DNA of 64,000 nt from Emiliania huxleyi CCMP1516 (GCF_000372725.1 NW_005198751.1:355809-419808); one strand, 5' to 3'. Positions 51,246-62,274 are shown, numbered from the stretch's first letter. Numbers and translations are program-made. Notes: generated from the letters alone by a model not told the origin.

Positions 51246-51485
51246 GACGCGGAGACGCTGAAGAACATCAACCGCACCTTTCAGGATGAGCTCGCCGAGT
51301 TGGCAAACGTCCTCGATGCCGCCGCCGCCGCCGCGCCGGCGCTCTGCTCCCCGAGGCCCGATCGACGGGGGTCGTTCAATCGCCTCTGACTGCCTCCGCT
51401 GCACGTGTAGGGGCTCGCCTTCCCCGACAACATGGGCGTGTTCACCGCCAACCCGCGGTATATGGAGTGTGCGGTTAGTATCTGA
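51246..51485 (+). pseudogene. Lipoxygenase 3'-end fragment (paralogue of the 18-20 kb gene)
   Basis: 51246-51317 reads DAETLKNINRTFQDELAELA and NVLD. After a GC...TGTAG gap, 51411-51485 reads AFPDNMGVFTANPRYMECAV then SI and stop. The second part matches FTVNPRYLETSVSV, the end of the lipoxygenase-like protein at 17980-20050, and the first matches its DTLKALQGGFADFQSKL. The terminal Ile, a family iron ligand, is present here. No upstream catalytic region was found, so this is a truncated duplicate or the last exons of a gene with unrecognised upstream exons. Confidence 0.65.
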
Positions 51486-51729
51486 GGCGCGTTGCGGTCG
51501 ATCTAGGGGGGCGTCCATGCGGGAGGCGAGTCTGATGTGAGCGTTTGGGTCGAGCGTTTGGGGGCGCTCCGTCCGCCTCTCTCTGCCTCTCTGTCTCGCC
51601 CACACAGTGGGCTCGTGAAGAGAGTTGTCGCACGAGTACGTACATGGCTTAGGCGACTCCTGGCCAGTCCGGCCCCCCGGGATGCACACAACAAACGCGT
51701 GTGTACACGGAGTCCGGGACGAGACGCGG

Positions 51730-52385
51730 GTTGTTGCACGAGTATATGGGCCAAAAGCGTCGAAAATGTCCCAAAAAGCGTGTCTCGAGTTTGTTGCAGC
51801 CCCACAGCCGGCGCGCGCTGCCAGGAAGCACCGCTCGCGTGTCGGCGGCACTCCCTGGCACCCAGTGAGTGCCGCGAACCGACCAGACCGAATAGGCTCG
51901 ATGCCGTGCTCGCTGTGGGGCTGCAACAAACTCGCCGCCGAGCGTGCCACCGAAAGCGTCCCGGCGGCGGTGATGGAGTGTGAGACCTGAGGCTGCGGAG
52001 GTGACGCCTGAGGTACCGGGCCGTGCACGGCGACTCAGCCGGCGACCGCCACGGGCTCAGACGAGACTTGTCGACTCGTTACGGCTCAGCTTCACCGTGG
52101 TCATCGGGCGTCTGTCGACGTCAGGACCACCCATACAGCTCGCGGGTTTGAGGTCGCAAGAGCCAAGCTCTGCGGTGCGCTCTCGGGGAGACGAGGGAGG
52201 GAGCAGGACCGACGTTGCGGAGATCAGCAGGAGGATGTACGAAAAGATTATAGGAGCAGCAGGGACCCGAGGGACAATGTGGAAGACGGCTAGTGGGTAG
52301 TGCTAGTCTCCCATCCCTCACAAAGAACCCTGCACAAAGGATCGCAAGGGCGGGGACCTGTTCCTTTTTACCCATCTCACAGTAG
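51730..52385 (-). repeat. Dispersed element, modules in permuted order (copy 2)
   Basis: Reverse of modules X (about 51735-52170, CAAAAGCGTCGAAAATGTCC through CGCAAGAGCCAAG) and Y (about 52175-52385, to TACCCATCTCACAGTAGAG). Read in the same sense as copy 1 the order is Y-X instead of X-Y. A 94-codon frame (MHGPVPQASPPQPQVS...) is shared by both copies with many substitutions. Confidence 0.75.
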
Positions 52386-52733
52386 AGAGGAAGAGGGGTG
52401 TCGTTTTTGTTAATTTATTTTTCTCGGGGAGTGCGGGGAGTAAAAGAGGGGGTGCACCAGGTCCAGGATCCACACAGTTTTATTTTATCAGCTGCGGTAC
52501 TGCGCCTGCTTTCCTAGGCTACTCGAACACAAGCTCTAACTACGTAGTGACGTATATGTCAACGCAAAAGGCACAACTCAACACACGGCAGAGCCAGACC
52601 CAGAGGGGTGCACATGGGGACACAACACGGGAGAAGACTGAGCGCGAGACACCGTCACCCGGCATGTATCGGGACACTCGTAACGGAGCATCGCCGGGCA
52701 CGGCTGCCGGGTGGCACGCCGCCTCGTCGCGAC

Positions 52734-55016
52734 TCACACCGCCTCGTCCACCTGCCGGAGGAGCGCCCTGTTTGCCGCGCCCGTCGAGAGCGCGAGCTGC
52801 GCATGCCTCTCGCGCAGAACGTGCAGCTGTGCCTCGGCCGCGTCGCCGTTGAGGCGCGCGTCGGCGAGCGGGACGGCCGGGTGGCGCGCGAGCTCGTCGG
52901 CGAGCTCGAGGGCGGTGCCGTGCAGCGCGTACACCCGCGGCGTGCGGAACCGCTTCCTGCGCAGCGCCGCCGGGGGCGAGGGCGGCCGCGTGGGTGGGAG
53001 AGGGCGCGCGGAGGCCGGCGGCGAGGGAGGGAGGGCGAGGCGGAGGCGGGGAGGGCGAGGCGGAGGCGGGGAGGGCGAGGCGGAGGCGGGGAGGGCGAGG
53101 CGGAGGCGGGGAGGGTCGGCACCTCGCCTCGGTCGACTCTGCGCACCACGCGTCGTACTCCTCGTCGCAGAGGCGGACGACGGCGTCGAGCAGTGACGGC
53201 AGCGCGCGGTGCAGGCCCTCGAGCGAGGCGGCGGCGGTGTCGGGCAAGTAGGCGGCGGCGAAGCGCTCGCGCAGCGAGGGCAGCTCCTCCTCAAAGTGGG
53301 CGGCGAGGGCGAGGGCCTGCCGCTGCAGCTGCTTGTACTTGTCCATCACCTTGTCGGGCGGCAAGTCCTGCGGGGCGTGTGGACGCGTGAGGGAGACGCG
53401 GCGTGCGCTTCCCCTCCCCCGCGCCTCCCGAGCGGCGGGAGCGGCGGGGCGGCGGGGGCGGCGGGGGCGGCGGGGGCGGCGGGGTCGGCGGGGCGGCGGG
53501 CGGCGGGGCGACGGGCTTCCTGCTGCGCCGCGAGGACGGCCGCGAGGCGGCGGCACGCCTCGGCGCGCTCGGCGAGCTGCGACGAGAGGGAGACGAACTC
53601 GTAGAGCACGCCGAGCCGCGCGTAGGCTGCCGCAGCCTCGCGCCTCTCTGGCTCGCCAAAGTGCAGCCCTCCGCCTTTGCGCGGGATGGCGAGCCGCTCG
53701 CCCCACGTCTCCGCCTGTGTAGCAGCAGTCATCGTCTCAAGGAGGAGCCCGATGGTCCAACCAGCCGCTCGCCCCGCGTCTCCGCCTTTTCGCACTCGAG
53801 AGGGAGGCAAAGCCCCTCCAGCTGCGACACGAGCGCGCGGTACCAGTCGATCACCTGCGGGACATCACCCGAGAGTACCCGAGAGTGCCCGAGAGTACCC
53901 GAGATTAGGCCACACTACCACTGCTACTGCTACTGCTGCTACCAGCCGCTGCGCCTCGGCGGCCACGTTGACCGGCACAACCTCCATCGTGAGCCAGATG
54001 CCGCCGCCGCCGCCGCCGCCGCGCGCGCCGACCCCGAGCGAGACGCGCGGGAGCAGCGTCGACGCGTCCCACAGGTCGAACCTATCCAGCCATGCGCACC
54101 AACCTGAGCCGCGAGACAACGACTCCTCGGCGGCGGCGGCGGCGGCGGCGGACCGCTCGGCGTTGAGTCTCCGGACGAGGGCGAGGACCTGGCGGGGGCG
54201 GGGGCGGAGGCGGGCGAGGCGGGTGGCGACGGAGCGCTGCGAGGGTCGCTGCGAGGGTCGCTGCGAGGGCCGCTGCGAGGGCCGCTGCGAGAGGCGCCTC
54301 ACCTCTGCCTTCTTCCGGACGAGGACCGCGTTTGCCTTTTTGCGCAGCTGCCGCCGGACCATCTCCTCGAAGCTCATGGGCGCGAGCGGGTCCGCCGCCG
54401 GCCCGGCCGACGGAGGTGCGGGAGGCGGCGGCGGCGGCGCGGGCGGAGGCGCGGGCGGAGGCGCGGGCGGAGGCGCGGGCGGAGGCGCGGGCTCCGGCTC
54501 TGGCTCCTCCTCCTCGTCCGCCGACGGCGGCGAGGACTCGGCTCCAGGGCCGGGACCCAGGCCGGGACCCAGGCCGGGCTCGCCGTCGGCGCCGTCCGCC
54601 TGCACCGATGCGCCGCCCACCTCAGCCCCCATCGCCCTGCCGAGCGTCCGATACATCTCCCACTGCCGCCGCGCCGCCGCCATTGCGTTGGCCCACTCGC
54701 GCGCGCCATCGGCGCCGCCGCTCTGGACGCGGAGGTGCAGCCGCTTCTCCGGGAAGACGTCCGACAGCCGGTCGGAGGAGGAGAAGACGACGACAAACTC
54801 GCCCGCCTCGGGCCTGCCCGTCGTGAGCGCGTCGCGAAAGTCCTCGAGCTGGTAAGAGCGTACCTTGCCGCCGTGCGTGTAGGTGAGGCTGCGCGTGTCG
54901 AGGATGAAGAAGCGCTTCTGCCACACGCCCTGCCCGGCCTTGGACTTCTTGTGCAGGTAGCCCGAGAGCAGGTGCGAGCCGAAGCCGGCCTTGGCGGCGG
55001 GCGTCGGCGCTGACAT
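52734..55016 (-). CDS. PH-domain protein with helical C-terminal half
   Basis: Probably a phosphoinositide-binding membrane adaptor. ATG 55016. The PH domain is residues about 15-120: LLSGYLHKKSKAGQGVWQKR, FFILDTRSLTYTHGGKVRSY, EFVVVFSS and the final-helix Trp in AREWANAM. Then comes an acidic/proline linker (PPPAPPPAP repeats), a basic SQRPSQRP repeat, and helical sequence split over exons: 53943-55016, 53787-53854, below 53715, then DKVMDKYKQLQRQALALAAH and AYLPDTAAASLEGLHRALPS, and a last exon ending ANRALLRQVDEAV at 52734. The helical part (LYEFVSLSSQLAERAEACRR) could be BAR- or sorting-nexin-like, but I cannot confirm it. The intron at 53715-53786 has a 25-nt exon duplication. Confidence 0.72.
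53020..53118. repeat. 20-nt minisatellite in an intron of the PH-domain gene
   Basis: GGAGGGCGAGGCGGAGGCGG repeats about five times, in an intron between the DAWCAES exon and the last exon. Confidence 0.8.
53692..53788 (-). repeat. 25-nt target duplication forming a 72-nt GC-AG intron
   Basis: 53692-53716 and 53764-53788 are identical except for one base. On the minus strand each copy starts AG|GCGGAGACG. Splicing GC at 53786 to AG at 53715 removes one period and joins LECEK to AETWGERLAIPRK. Confidence 0.8.
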
Positions 55017-55294
55017 TAGTGTTTGGCTTTGCGAAGAAGAATTCTGGCGCGCTCGGTCGAGATCACGGCGGAAACTACTAGCGAGCCCGAAATCAGACGT
55101 GCCGGAACCGTCCGACTACAGCGACTAGCACACCTCAAGTCCCCAGAAACCCCGAGGAGTCACACAGTCCACCTGAGACCTGTGTGATGCACTGTCGCAG
55201 GAGGTGAGGCACGAGGACTCTCACGAGGACCAGTAGCCTGACCTGTATCGAGAAGCTTCACCTATTATTCTTCCTTCTCTCCCTCTCTCTCTCC

Positions 55295-55349
<55 letters not shown>

Positions 55350-55602
55350 ACTCCAGAGTGATAAATAGTCCGCCGTATTCTCATGTCCCCGGATTCCCAT
55401 GCCCAAATAGTGGCACGTCACGGCTCCCCAACTCCCGTTGTGCAAGTTTGGCACGTCATAGTCTCTGACTGCTTTCGCTGGGCCGCCGCGCTGCGAGACA
55501 GTCGACCTCTTTGCTGTTGTGGTGTCACAACTCGGTGCATAATTGCGCCACTCCCCCACCGGTGTATAACTACGCCTTCGTACTTTGAGTACTATCTATA
55601 AA
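55017..55602. other. Intergenic with a (CT)n microsatellite
   Basis: (CT)n at about 55277-55348. 5' flank of the PH-domain gene. No other gene is recognised. Confidence 0.6.
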
Positions 55603-56532
55603 TATGTCTTCCTCGGATGAGGAGGCCCGCGGCACTGCGGGCAACCTATCTCCCGCGACCAAACCGCGGAAGGACCGCGTACGACTAGAACTCCACTTGC
55701 TGGACACCGAGGTGCGAGGATTCGGGTTCAGATGACCATCTCTCGAGCGAGAGAAGAGGGACGCCTCACGATGCTACAGAGGGCCGAGACCAGGACCATT
55801 CCACACGGTCAGACCACTCTGATCCCCACCACACCACGTTGGGCAAGCTTGGTAGCAACACCGAGCCCAAGGACGACACCGATGCACTGGACAAGTCATC
55901 GTCGCCTGGCTCCGCTGGGGAGGGGGCTACGCCAGCTGGAATGCCTTCTGCCAGGCTGCCGGCGAGCTCTCCTCCGGCGGAAGCCTTACTGGACCCGAAA
56001 GGGTTTGACTTGACCGTGGCAGCGATCAAGCCATCCGCAGTGGACTCGCCTCATGGTTTGAGCACCACCACTTTTTGACGCCCGAACGGGCATACAATCT
56101 CACGTCCCCGCCGAGGACGTCACGGGATTCTCGACCGGCGGCGTGGAGGCACTACAGCTGCAGTTGCAACAGTTTGTGCAGTGCGCTGAGGAGGGCGCAG
56201 CCGCGCTCATGCCCAACGACGTTGGAGTCATCGCCAGGCACGCCGCTGATCTTCAAGGCGCAGGGGAGCGGTACATGGCCACCGCCAAGCGCCTCGCGTC
56301 CTACCGTGAGGAGCGGTGCGCCTTCCAAACCTGTGTCCGGCAGGCAGCGGCGATCTACGGGCAGAAGCTATCGAGTGGTGACTTTTCCGCCGATGGCAAG
56401 TTCACCGAGGCGGCGCTCTGCTTCAACGTGCTGAACGGGGAGCTGGGTGCCTTCGAAACCGAGGTAGGCTCCATGTCGGTGTATTCACACCGGCCAGGAG
56501 CGGGAGCGCCAGAGAGAAGGCAAAAGGCATGA
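55603..56532 (+). pseudogene. Coding-like remnant, possibly retroelement gag
   Basis: Three successive open frames with coding-like composition: MSSSDEEARGTAGNLSPATK from 55603, GSNTEPKDDTDALDKSSSPG with DPKGFDLTVAAIKPSAVDSP to 56078, and ALQLQLQQFVQCAEEGAAAL through FTEAALCFNVLNGELGAFET to 56532. The frame changes look like frameshifts rather than introns. The acidic/helical nature and lack of an enzyme domain could fit a gag protein. No family is assigned. Confidence 0.35.
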
Positions 56533-57619
56533 CAAGCAAAGGATCTCTCTGGGCGGGGGTAGTTCAACGAAGGGGGAACAACCCACACCACACAAGACGC
56601 CAAGCACAAAAGAATAACAAGACAGTGTACTCAGGCAGTCTCATGCGGAAGAGTCAGATATACAAAGAGCACCTAAAGGAGCAAGGCATAAAGCTGTGAA
56701 GTGGTCTCTCCACTGACACCCACCTACCTACCTACCACCGTCCCACCGCAGCAAACCTTCGGCTCCCGCTCAGAGGCTCGCCGCGCCCGTGCGGCGCGCC
56801 GAGGCGGCGCCGAGGCCGGCGCCTTGCACCTGGCCCGCGGCCGGCACCGCCTCGCCCCACAACTGACCGCCCTGCGGCCCCTGCGCAGGCGTACCACAGG
56901 CGTCGCTCAAAAAGCGACGCCGGGTGTGGGCTGCTCCCTTGACCCGTCACCCGCCGCGCCCTAGCCCGGCCGCCTCACCGCTCACGGAGCGCTCGCTGCT
57001 CGCCGCCGCCGCCGCGCGTCCCGCGCCGCCACGCATGCCCCTTGCCCTGACGCGCGCGCTCTGCAGCGGCGCAGAGCGCGCGTCCCTGGCACAGACGGAG
57101 CAGCGACCGCGCCAGCGGTCGCTGCTCCGCCCCTCCGTCGCGCGCGCCGCGCGCGCGCTGCCGCCGCCGCCGCCGCCGCCGCCCCCTCCTCGCCGTCTTC
57201 CCCACCCTACCCTCTGTTGCGCGCCGCGCGCTGCGCGCCCCCGCCCCCGCCCCCGCCCCCGCTCCCGCTCCCAAGCGCCCCTTCCCCGGTAGGTGTGCGT
57301 AGAAAGTGGAACCAATCAGCCGCCGTGTGTGACACATATTGCGGCACGTGAGAGTGAGACAGAGCCCCGGCAGCGGCCAGCGCGCGCGCAGCGGCCAGCG
57401 CAAGAGAGCATTTCAAACAGCCTCTAACTATATCCTCACAACAATACAATATCCTCACCAACTAAAATCCTCTCTTAAAATCTTCAATATACCTCAAAAC
57501 CTAAGACAACAAATTTAACTATATTAACCTGCGAAATGGCGCGTGCATCATCAATAACCAGCAGCTCTGACGCAGCGGCGGCGGGCAACCTCCAAAGCAC
57601 CGACTGGCTCCCGGTTCGA
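56533..57619. other. Intergenic, no gene seen
   Basis: GC-rich tract (about 56760-57290) giving artefactual open frames on both strands, then AT-rich sequence up to the tRNA gene. Confidence 0.5.
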
Positions 57620-57691
57620 GGGATAGTGGTCTAGTGGCATGATTCGCCCTCCGGGTGGGCGAGGCCCCGAGTTCGATTCTCGGCTGTCCCC
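57620..57691 (+). tRNA. tRNA-Pro (anticodon CGG)
   Basis: 72 nt fold as a cloverleaf. The acceptor GGGATAG pairs with CTGTCCC (57684-57690, one G-T). A-box is TGGTCTAGTGG. The anticodon stem CGCCC/GGGCG encloses loop TCCGGGT with anticodon CGG (reads CCG, proline). The T-arm is CCGAG-TTCGATT-CTCGG with the B-box GAGTTCGATTC. No intron and no encoded CCA, as in eukaryotes. Discriminator base is C at 57691. The CCG codon suits the GC-rich coding sequence here. Confidence 0.93.
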
Positions 57692-57698
57692 TTTTTTT
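57692..57698 (+). terminator. Pol III T-run terminator
   Basis: Seven T residues directly after the tRNA-Pro discriminator base. Confidence 0.85.
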
Positions 57699-58559
57699 AC
57701 GCCGCCGCCACCCTCCACCACCCGCCGCCGCCCTCCACCTCACCCACGCCGCCGCCACCCCCCAGCCACCGCCACCGCCGTCCATCGCCCTGCCGTTATG
57801 TCGCCGTATCACCTGCCACTGCCTCCCCGCCGCGCCGCTCCACCCTGCCGTGATCCGCTTGTGCCACTGCCTCCCCGCCGCGCCACTCATCCTACCGTAA
57901 GCCGCTTCCGTTTCGCCGTTTGGCCCATGGCGCCGCCATCTTTCACGCTGCCCTCCTCCCCCACCCTCGCCACCCGCCCGTTTGGAACGCGAGAGTAGCA
58001 CCGGCGTGTAGGCTGTAGCCTCGAAGGGGCAGCCGGGGTCTCGCGTCTAGGGTCATACAAGATATAAGGTACAAGGATCCTCTGAAAAAGCGAGCTTCGA
58101 CAGAGAAAGGTGAAAGCGAGCGGCAACATGTACATGCCTGATCGGCTTTCTGTCTCGGTGAGAAGCCGTCGCCGTGTGGACGGCTTCTCACCGAGACAGC
58201 CAGCCGACTCGCGGCGTCTGGTGTGAGACACACTCAGAGCAAAGTGCCAAGGGGGCACCACAGAGAGCAGTTACTATCTCCGCATTCCAACGCCCACCCC
58301 CCAGGTCGGTATGACCTCAGAAGATGTGGAGATGGGAGAGCATGCAAAGAAGTCTGCCGCGCCTGGGAACATACACGGACGTGGGAAGCATTCCACCCCG
58401 ATCAGCGATCAGACTGGGCTACCCTGAGGGGAAGCGAGAGGTTGATTGGAGAGGCGTGTTTGTTATGACCCCCCCCCCCAATGAACACACCAGTGAGGGA
58501 GGGCGAGACGATCGAGGGGTCCCGTACCATGCGGAATCGACCCTATCCAGTGCTCAAAG
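57699..58559. other. Intergenic, includes a long hairpin
   Basis: CCG/CCA-rich low complexity up to about 57860, then a perfect hairpin at 58150-58199. No gene is seen. Confidence 0.5.
58150..58199. repeat. 21-bp perfect hairpin
   Basis: CTGTCTCGGTGAGAAGCCGT at 58150 onward is reverse-complemented exactly at 58179-58199 with an 8-nt loop. Confidence 0.85.
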
Positions 58560-58720
58560 TGCTCAAGAGGTTCTACTCGGTTCATGATCGAGTCGCGCAG
58601 CGAGAAGAATTTCTGCAGCGAGAAGAAGGAGGACGGCTTGAGTTACAACTTGAGAGGCTTTGAGAAGAAGTCCGCCGCCTTGTCGTCCGTCTTGACGATA
58701 CGTGAATCGTGAAGGGTCGG
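58560..58720 (-). pseudogene. Ty1/copia retrotransposon RNase H end, remnant
   Basis: The minus strand reads RIVKTDDKAADFFSKPL and, after an in-frame stop at 58643, FFSLQKFFSLRDSIMN. This matches the conserved end of copia polyproteins (V-x-T-x-x-x-x-A-D-x-F-T-K-P-L ... L-R-D-x-I-x-N). Upstream sequence to about 59000 is too decayed to place. No LTRs were identified. Confidence 0.65.
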
Positions 58721-61299
58721 TGCGTGTCCGTGTGCCGTGTCGTGATCCCCTGGAACACCCGTACTCTCCCGCGCCATCTCCGTCGCCCTGTTCGGCTGCG
58801 GCCTTACCACCAAGATCGGGAGGCGGCCAGGGCTCATAGTCTCGGTCGAAAGACCCCAGATTGGCATCCATGCCGCATGCCTCTCTGGACAGGGTGGCCC
58901 GCCACAACGACCCCTGGAATTGCGACTCGCCGCTTTCCTTGTGATTCTGTGTGAGCTCTGTGTCTTGATCTGCCAACAACATGCCTCTCGCACTCTCGCA
59001 CAAGAAAAGAATCACTCCGGCGGCGAGGCCGAGGGGCGAACAGCAACCTCCTCTGCCCTTGAATGAATGGGTGGCTGTACTCTCTTCGCTGAGCCCACGG
59101 CCACGGAGCTGGCCTTGCCATACTGTCCGCCTTGCGAGCGTGCTCACGCACGATCCTGGGCTCGTGCTTGCACGCGGTCGCAGCGTCATCAAGGCTCCAC
59201 GCCACAACAGGACCGGCCATGCCGGGTGGCGTCCTCGCAACATCTGGAGAGGTGGGCAAGGCCTCTGAGGAGGCGTGCGGCGTGCTAACGGTGAGCAACA
59301 AGATCGTCCCGCAGCGCCGAAGCGGCGTGCGCGCGGCGGCAAGCAAGGCCAGCCGCGCGCGCCGGCTCCGTCGCGGGGAGCGGGCGATAACGCCCGCCCC
59401 CACGGTGGCGAGTCCAGGCGCGGCCGCCAGGCTCGGGCCTCTGGGCGCTATTCTGCACTCGTTATGGGAATGAAGATACGAACACCCCGACGGATCCCCA
59501 ATTGGGCCAATTGGGCTGATTGGACGTAATAGTCTCACGCCCGTCTACTGGTGTGAATGGTGGGGTGACACTAATGGTGACGCCGTGTGGACGGCAGCAT
59601 GGCGCGGGCAGCGACGCCCCCCCCCGATTGAGAGCAGCGGGGGTGATCGAAAGCGGAATCCTGCCTGCACGCGCGAAGCCAATATATGCGGTGGCAGCAT
59701 CTCGAGCGGATGCGCCTCGAGAGCGTGGCCGAGCAGGGTGTCGAGAGCGGAGCGTCGTTCGCCCATCAATCTGTCTGCGTGCGCGCCTGCCCCCCCCTGA
59801 TTGGTAGATGTCGGAGGCAGTTTGGCGGTTGATGGTGCGGAAGGCGACGTCGTAGGGAGCGACGCTGTAGCCCCTGTCGTGGGAGGCGGCGTCGGCGATG
59901 GAGCCGACGGAACAGCCGCTGACGGAGGAGGCGGCGTCGGTGACGGGGCCGACGGAATAGCCGCTGACGGAGGAGGCGGCGTCGGCGACGGAGCCGACGG
60001 AAGAGCCGCTGACGGAGGAGGCGGCGTCGGCGACGGAGCCGACGGAAGAGCCGCTGACGGAGGAGGCGGCGTCGGCGACGGAGCCGACGGAATAGCCGCT
60101 GACGGACATGCGCGCCGCCCGCGCAAAGATCGGCGCGGCGGTGCGGAGTGCGTGGAGGTGTAGGTCTCTGCTCGCGCGTCACCTCGAGTCCCTTCCCACT
60201 GCTTGATCCAACCCTTGGCCCTCTGATGTCGTACTTTTAGCTTACTCTCTCTCCCCTGATGTCCAGTGCGCCTTGTCTCTGCAATAGACCGTGAGAGCGG
60301 CCCCTCCGACCTACCTACCCCATGTATCGTAGTCTTTGTTAGTATCGAGGTCTCGTGAGTTTTGGCACTGATAAATTCGCCCGACTCGCGGCGAGCCGAG
60401 CCAGGCCACGGCGCTCGGCCTGCTGAGAGAAGACCTTCCCCGACGGCAGTGACAATTTACCCGACATCAATCGTCGACGGCAAGCTCGAGAACTGCGCCT
60501 CCAAAGTCGCCCAGATTCGCCTCTCGCGGCGCGCTGAGTTAGTATCGCCGGTGCGCCAGCCGGCTCTGCTCCACAGCAGGGCATGCCTGACTGGCTCCTG
60601 CTAGCCGTGCGTCCTGGTGGCATCCATTGCCAGCTCAGGTAGCCTCAGGAGGTCGCCTCGCGCACAACTCGGCGCCGCACAGCACCGCTCCGCGTTACTA
60701 CCGAGTTAGTATCGTCGACCCACAGAGACTGCTCTTCTGTAGGTGGAGCCGACAAACGCCGGCCGGGTCGGCCCCGCCGCCCCCATCGCCGCCACCGGGG
60801 CGGCGGCGGCCTCGGCGGACCATCCGGCGCGCCGCGCGCCCGACGGGGAGGTGTTCACCACTCCTGGCTCCTCACCCCGCCACGCCTTCGTGCAGACGCC
60901 GTGGCACCCGCCTCAGGCGCCGCTCGGACTCGGTTGACGGCCGCCCAAGTGCTTGGCTCGTGCCCAGCCGACCGGCAGGCGATGCCCACTCGCTGCTAGG
61001 CTAATCCCGGGCTGTCAAGCGGCGGTGTGGTGCCGTGAAGGGCAGCGGTGCCAAAACTACGACTATTAGTACCGTGCGGAGGCAGTGCATTTAATTCTGT
61101 CAAAAATCGAAATGTGCTCCGTGGGACGTATTGGGCTAGGATCATACGTCCGGGAGGCCCCCCATGCGTGCCGCAACGACCCACAGTTCTGGTACCACTC
61201 TCTTCACGTTCACAGCTCTTAAGTGTGCCAGATAGATGGCGGACCGCTCCCCCTAATCCGACTAAGTCAACCGGAAACCGCACCTACACGCGTACACAC
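58721..61299. other. Long region without a supported gene, with a 42-nt minisatellite
   Basis: Decayed transposon flank up to about 59500. A minus frame from about 60126 to 59545 joins the minisatellite (proline-rich SAAIPSAPSPTPPPP units) to a plausible stretch (LMGERRSALDTLLGHALEAH), but has no family or confident ends. 60110-61299 shows no gene. The last few hundred bases are the upstream region of the Tic22-like gene. Confidence 0.45.
59885..60106. repeat. 42-nt minisatellite, about five units
   Basis: The unit GGAGGCGGCGTCGGCGACGG followed by AGCCGACGGAAGAGCCGCTG repeats about five times with few changes. The length is a multiple of three, so all six frames stay open. Confidence 0.85.
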
Positions 61300-62274
61300 A
61301 TGCTCCTCCACCACCCCACCCGCCGGCCCGTCCTCGCCTCCCTCCTCGCCGCCGCCGCCACTGGGCCATTCTCGCTGCCGGCTCCGCCCGCTTCCGCCGC
61401 CGCGTCCGAGCTCTCTATCAAAGAGGTCAACAAGCGGCTCGGCGCCATCCCGGTGGTTGCCGTCGTCAACGAGCAGGACTCGCCGTACTTCACCTCGTCC
61501 GAGGGCGCCACCCAGGTCGGTTACTTTTTCCTCGACCCCACCGACGCGCTGCGCGAGCTGCGTGCTGTGCAGGGCGATAACCCGTCGGCGAGGCTCAAGC
61601 TGACGACGCTCTCCGAGGTGTACTTCCCGCTCGTGCAGGGCGACGCCACGGCGCTGGGCGGCGTGCTGCGGCTGCGTCCCTCGCGGCGGCAGATAGTCGA
61701 GGCCAACCGCGCACTCCAGTTCAACTCGCCCGAGGGCACCCTCCTCCCCGTCTCGCTCTCGGAGGCCAAGGGGCAGGCGCGGCCCGCTAGTCCAGCCGCG
61801 CCTCTGCCGCAGCCGCCATCCCCCTCAGCCGCCACCCCTCCCTCTCCCGGGTGTCGGCAGGTGCCTCTCTTCTACTCTGAGCGTGTGGCGCTCTCGACGG
61901 CGGACGGCGCCGCCACGCGCTACCCCTTCTATCTCCGAAAGGAGGACCTCGACCGCGACTTTTCCCGCCTCGCGGCGGAGGGGGCGCTGCAGGGCGGCGC
62001 CGTCGTGGCGGGCGACGCGGCGCTCCGCTCCAACTCGGCACGGCGCGCGGCCAGGCGAGCTGAGCGCGAGGGCGGCGGCGGCGCGGCGGCGGTGAGCGGC
62101 ATCCCGGCGGGGCTGACGCGGGTGGCGACGCTCGACGGGATCGTGGCGCAGATGCGCTCCGGCGAGGTCGACCTCAAGGACGCCCTCCTCGTGCCGAGCC
62201 CCGACGCGCTGCGAGCGGCGCAGCAGCTCGTGGCCGAGGGCGGCGGCGCGGCGGCGGCGGCGGCGCCGCGGTAG
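61300..62274 (+). CDS. TIC22: Tic22-like plastid protein-import component
   Basis: Tic22 family proteins act in the intermembrane space during plastid protein import. ATG 61300. The N-terminal 45 residues (RRPVLASLLAAAATGPFSLP then PASAAASE) look like a cleavable presequence. Core: LGAIPVVAVVNEQDSPYFTS, TQVGYFFLDPTDALRELRAV, LTTLSEVYFPLVQG, and after the intron VPLFYSERVAL with YPFYLRKEDLDRDFSRL, the repeated 'V-P-x-F' and 'F-x-x-K-x-D-L' features of the family. Exons 61300-61764 and 61861-62274 give 292 residues. The 96-nt intron (GC donor) is in frame, so the gene also reads through. The C-terminus is low-complexity Ala/Gly. Confidence 0.72.
   Translation: MLLHHPTRRPVLASLLAAAATGPFSLPAPPASAAASELSIKEVNKRLGAIPVVAVVNEQDSPYFTSSEGATQVGYFFLDPTDALRELRAVQGDNPSARLKLTTLSEVYFPLVQGDATALGGVLRLRPSRRQIVEANRALQFNSPEGTLLPVSLSEAKGQARPASPAAPLPQPPSPSAATPPSPGCRQVPLFYSERVALSTADGAATRYPFYLRKEDLDRDFSRLAAEGALQGGAVVAGDAALRSNSARRAARRAEREGGGGAAAVSGIPAGLTRVATLDGIVAQMRSGEVDLKDALLVPSPDALRAAQQLVAEGGGAAAAAAPR

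Noticed and set aside
51102-52028. 308-codon minus-strand frame
   Set aside because: Runs across the X repeat, the lipoxygenase remnant on the other strand and intergenic DNA; only the repeat-derived first 94 codons are shared with the other copy.
59801-60163. Gly/Asp-rich plus-strand ORF
   Set aside because: All frames are open because the 42-nt minisatellite is a multiple of three; no independent support.
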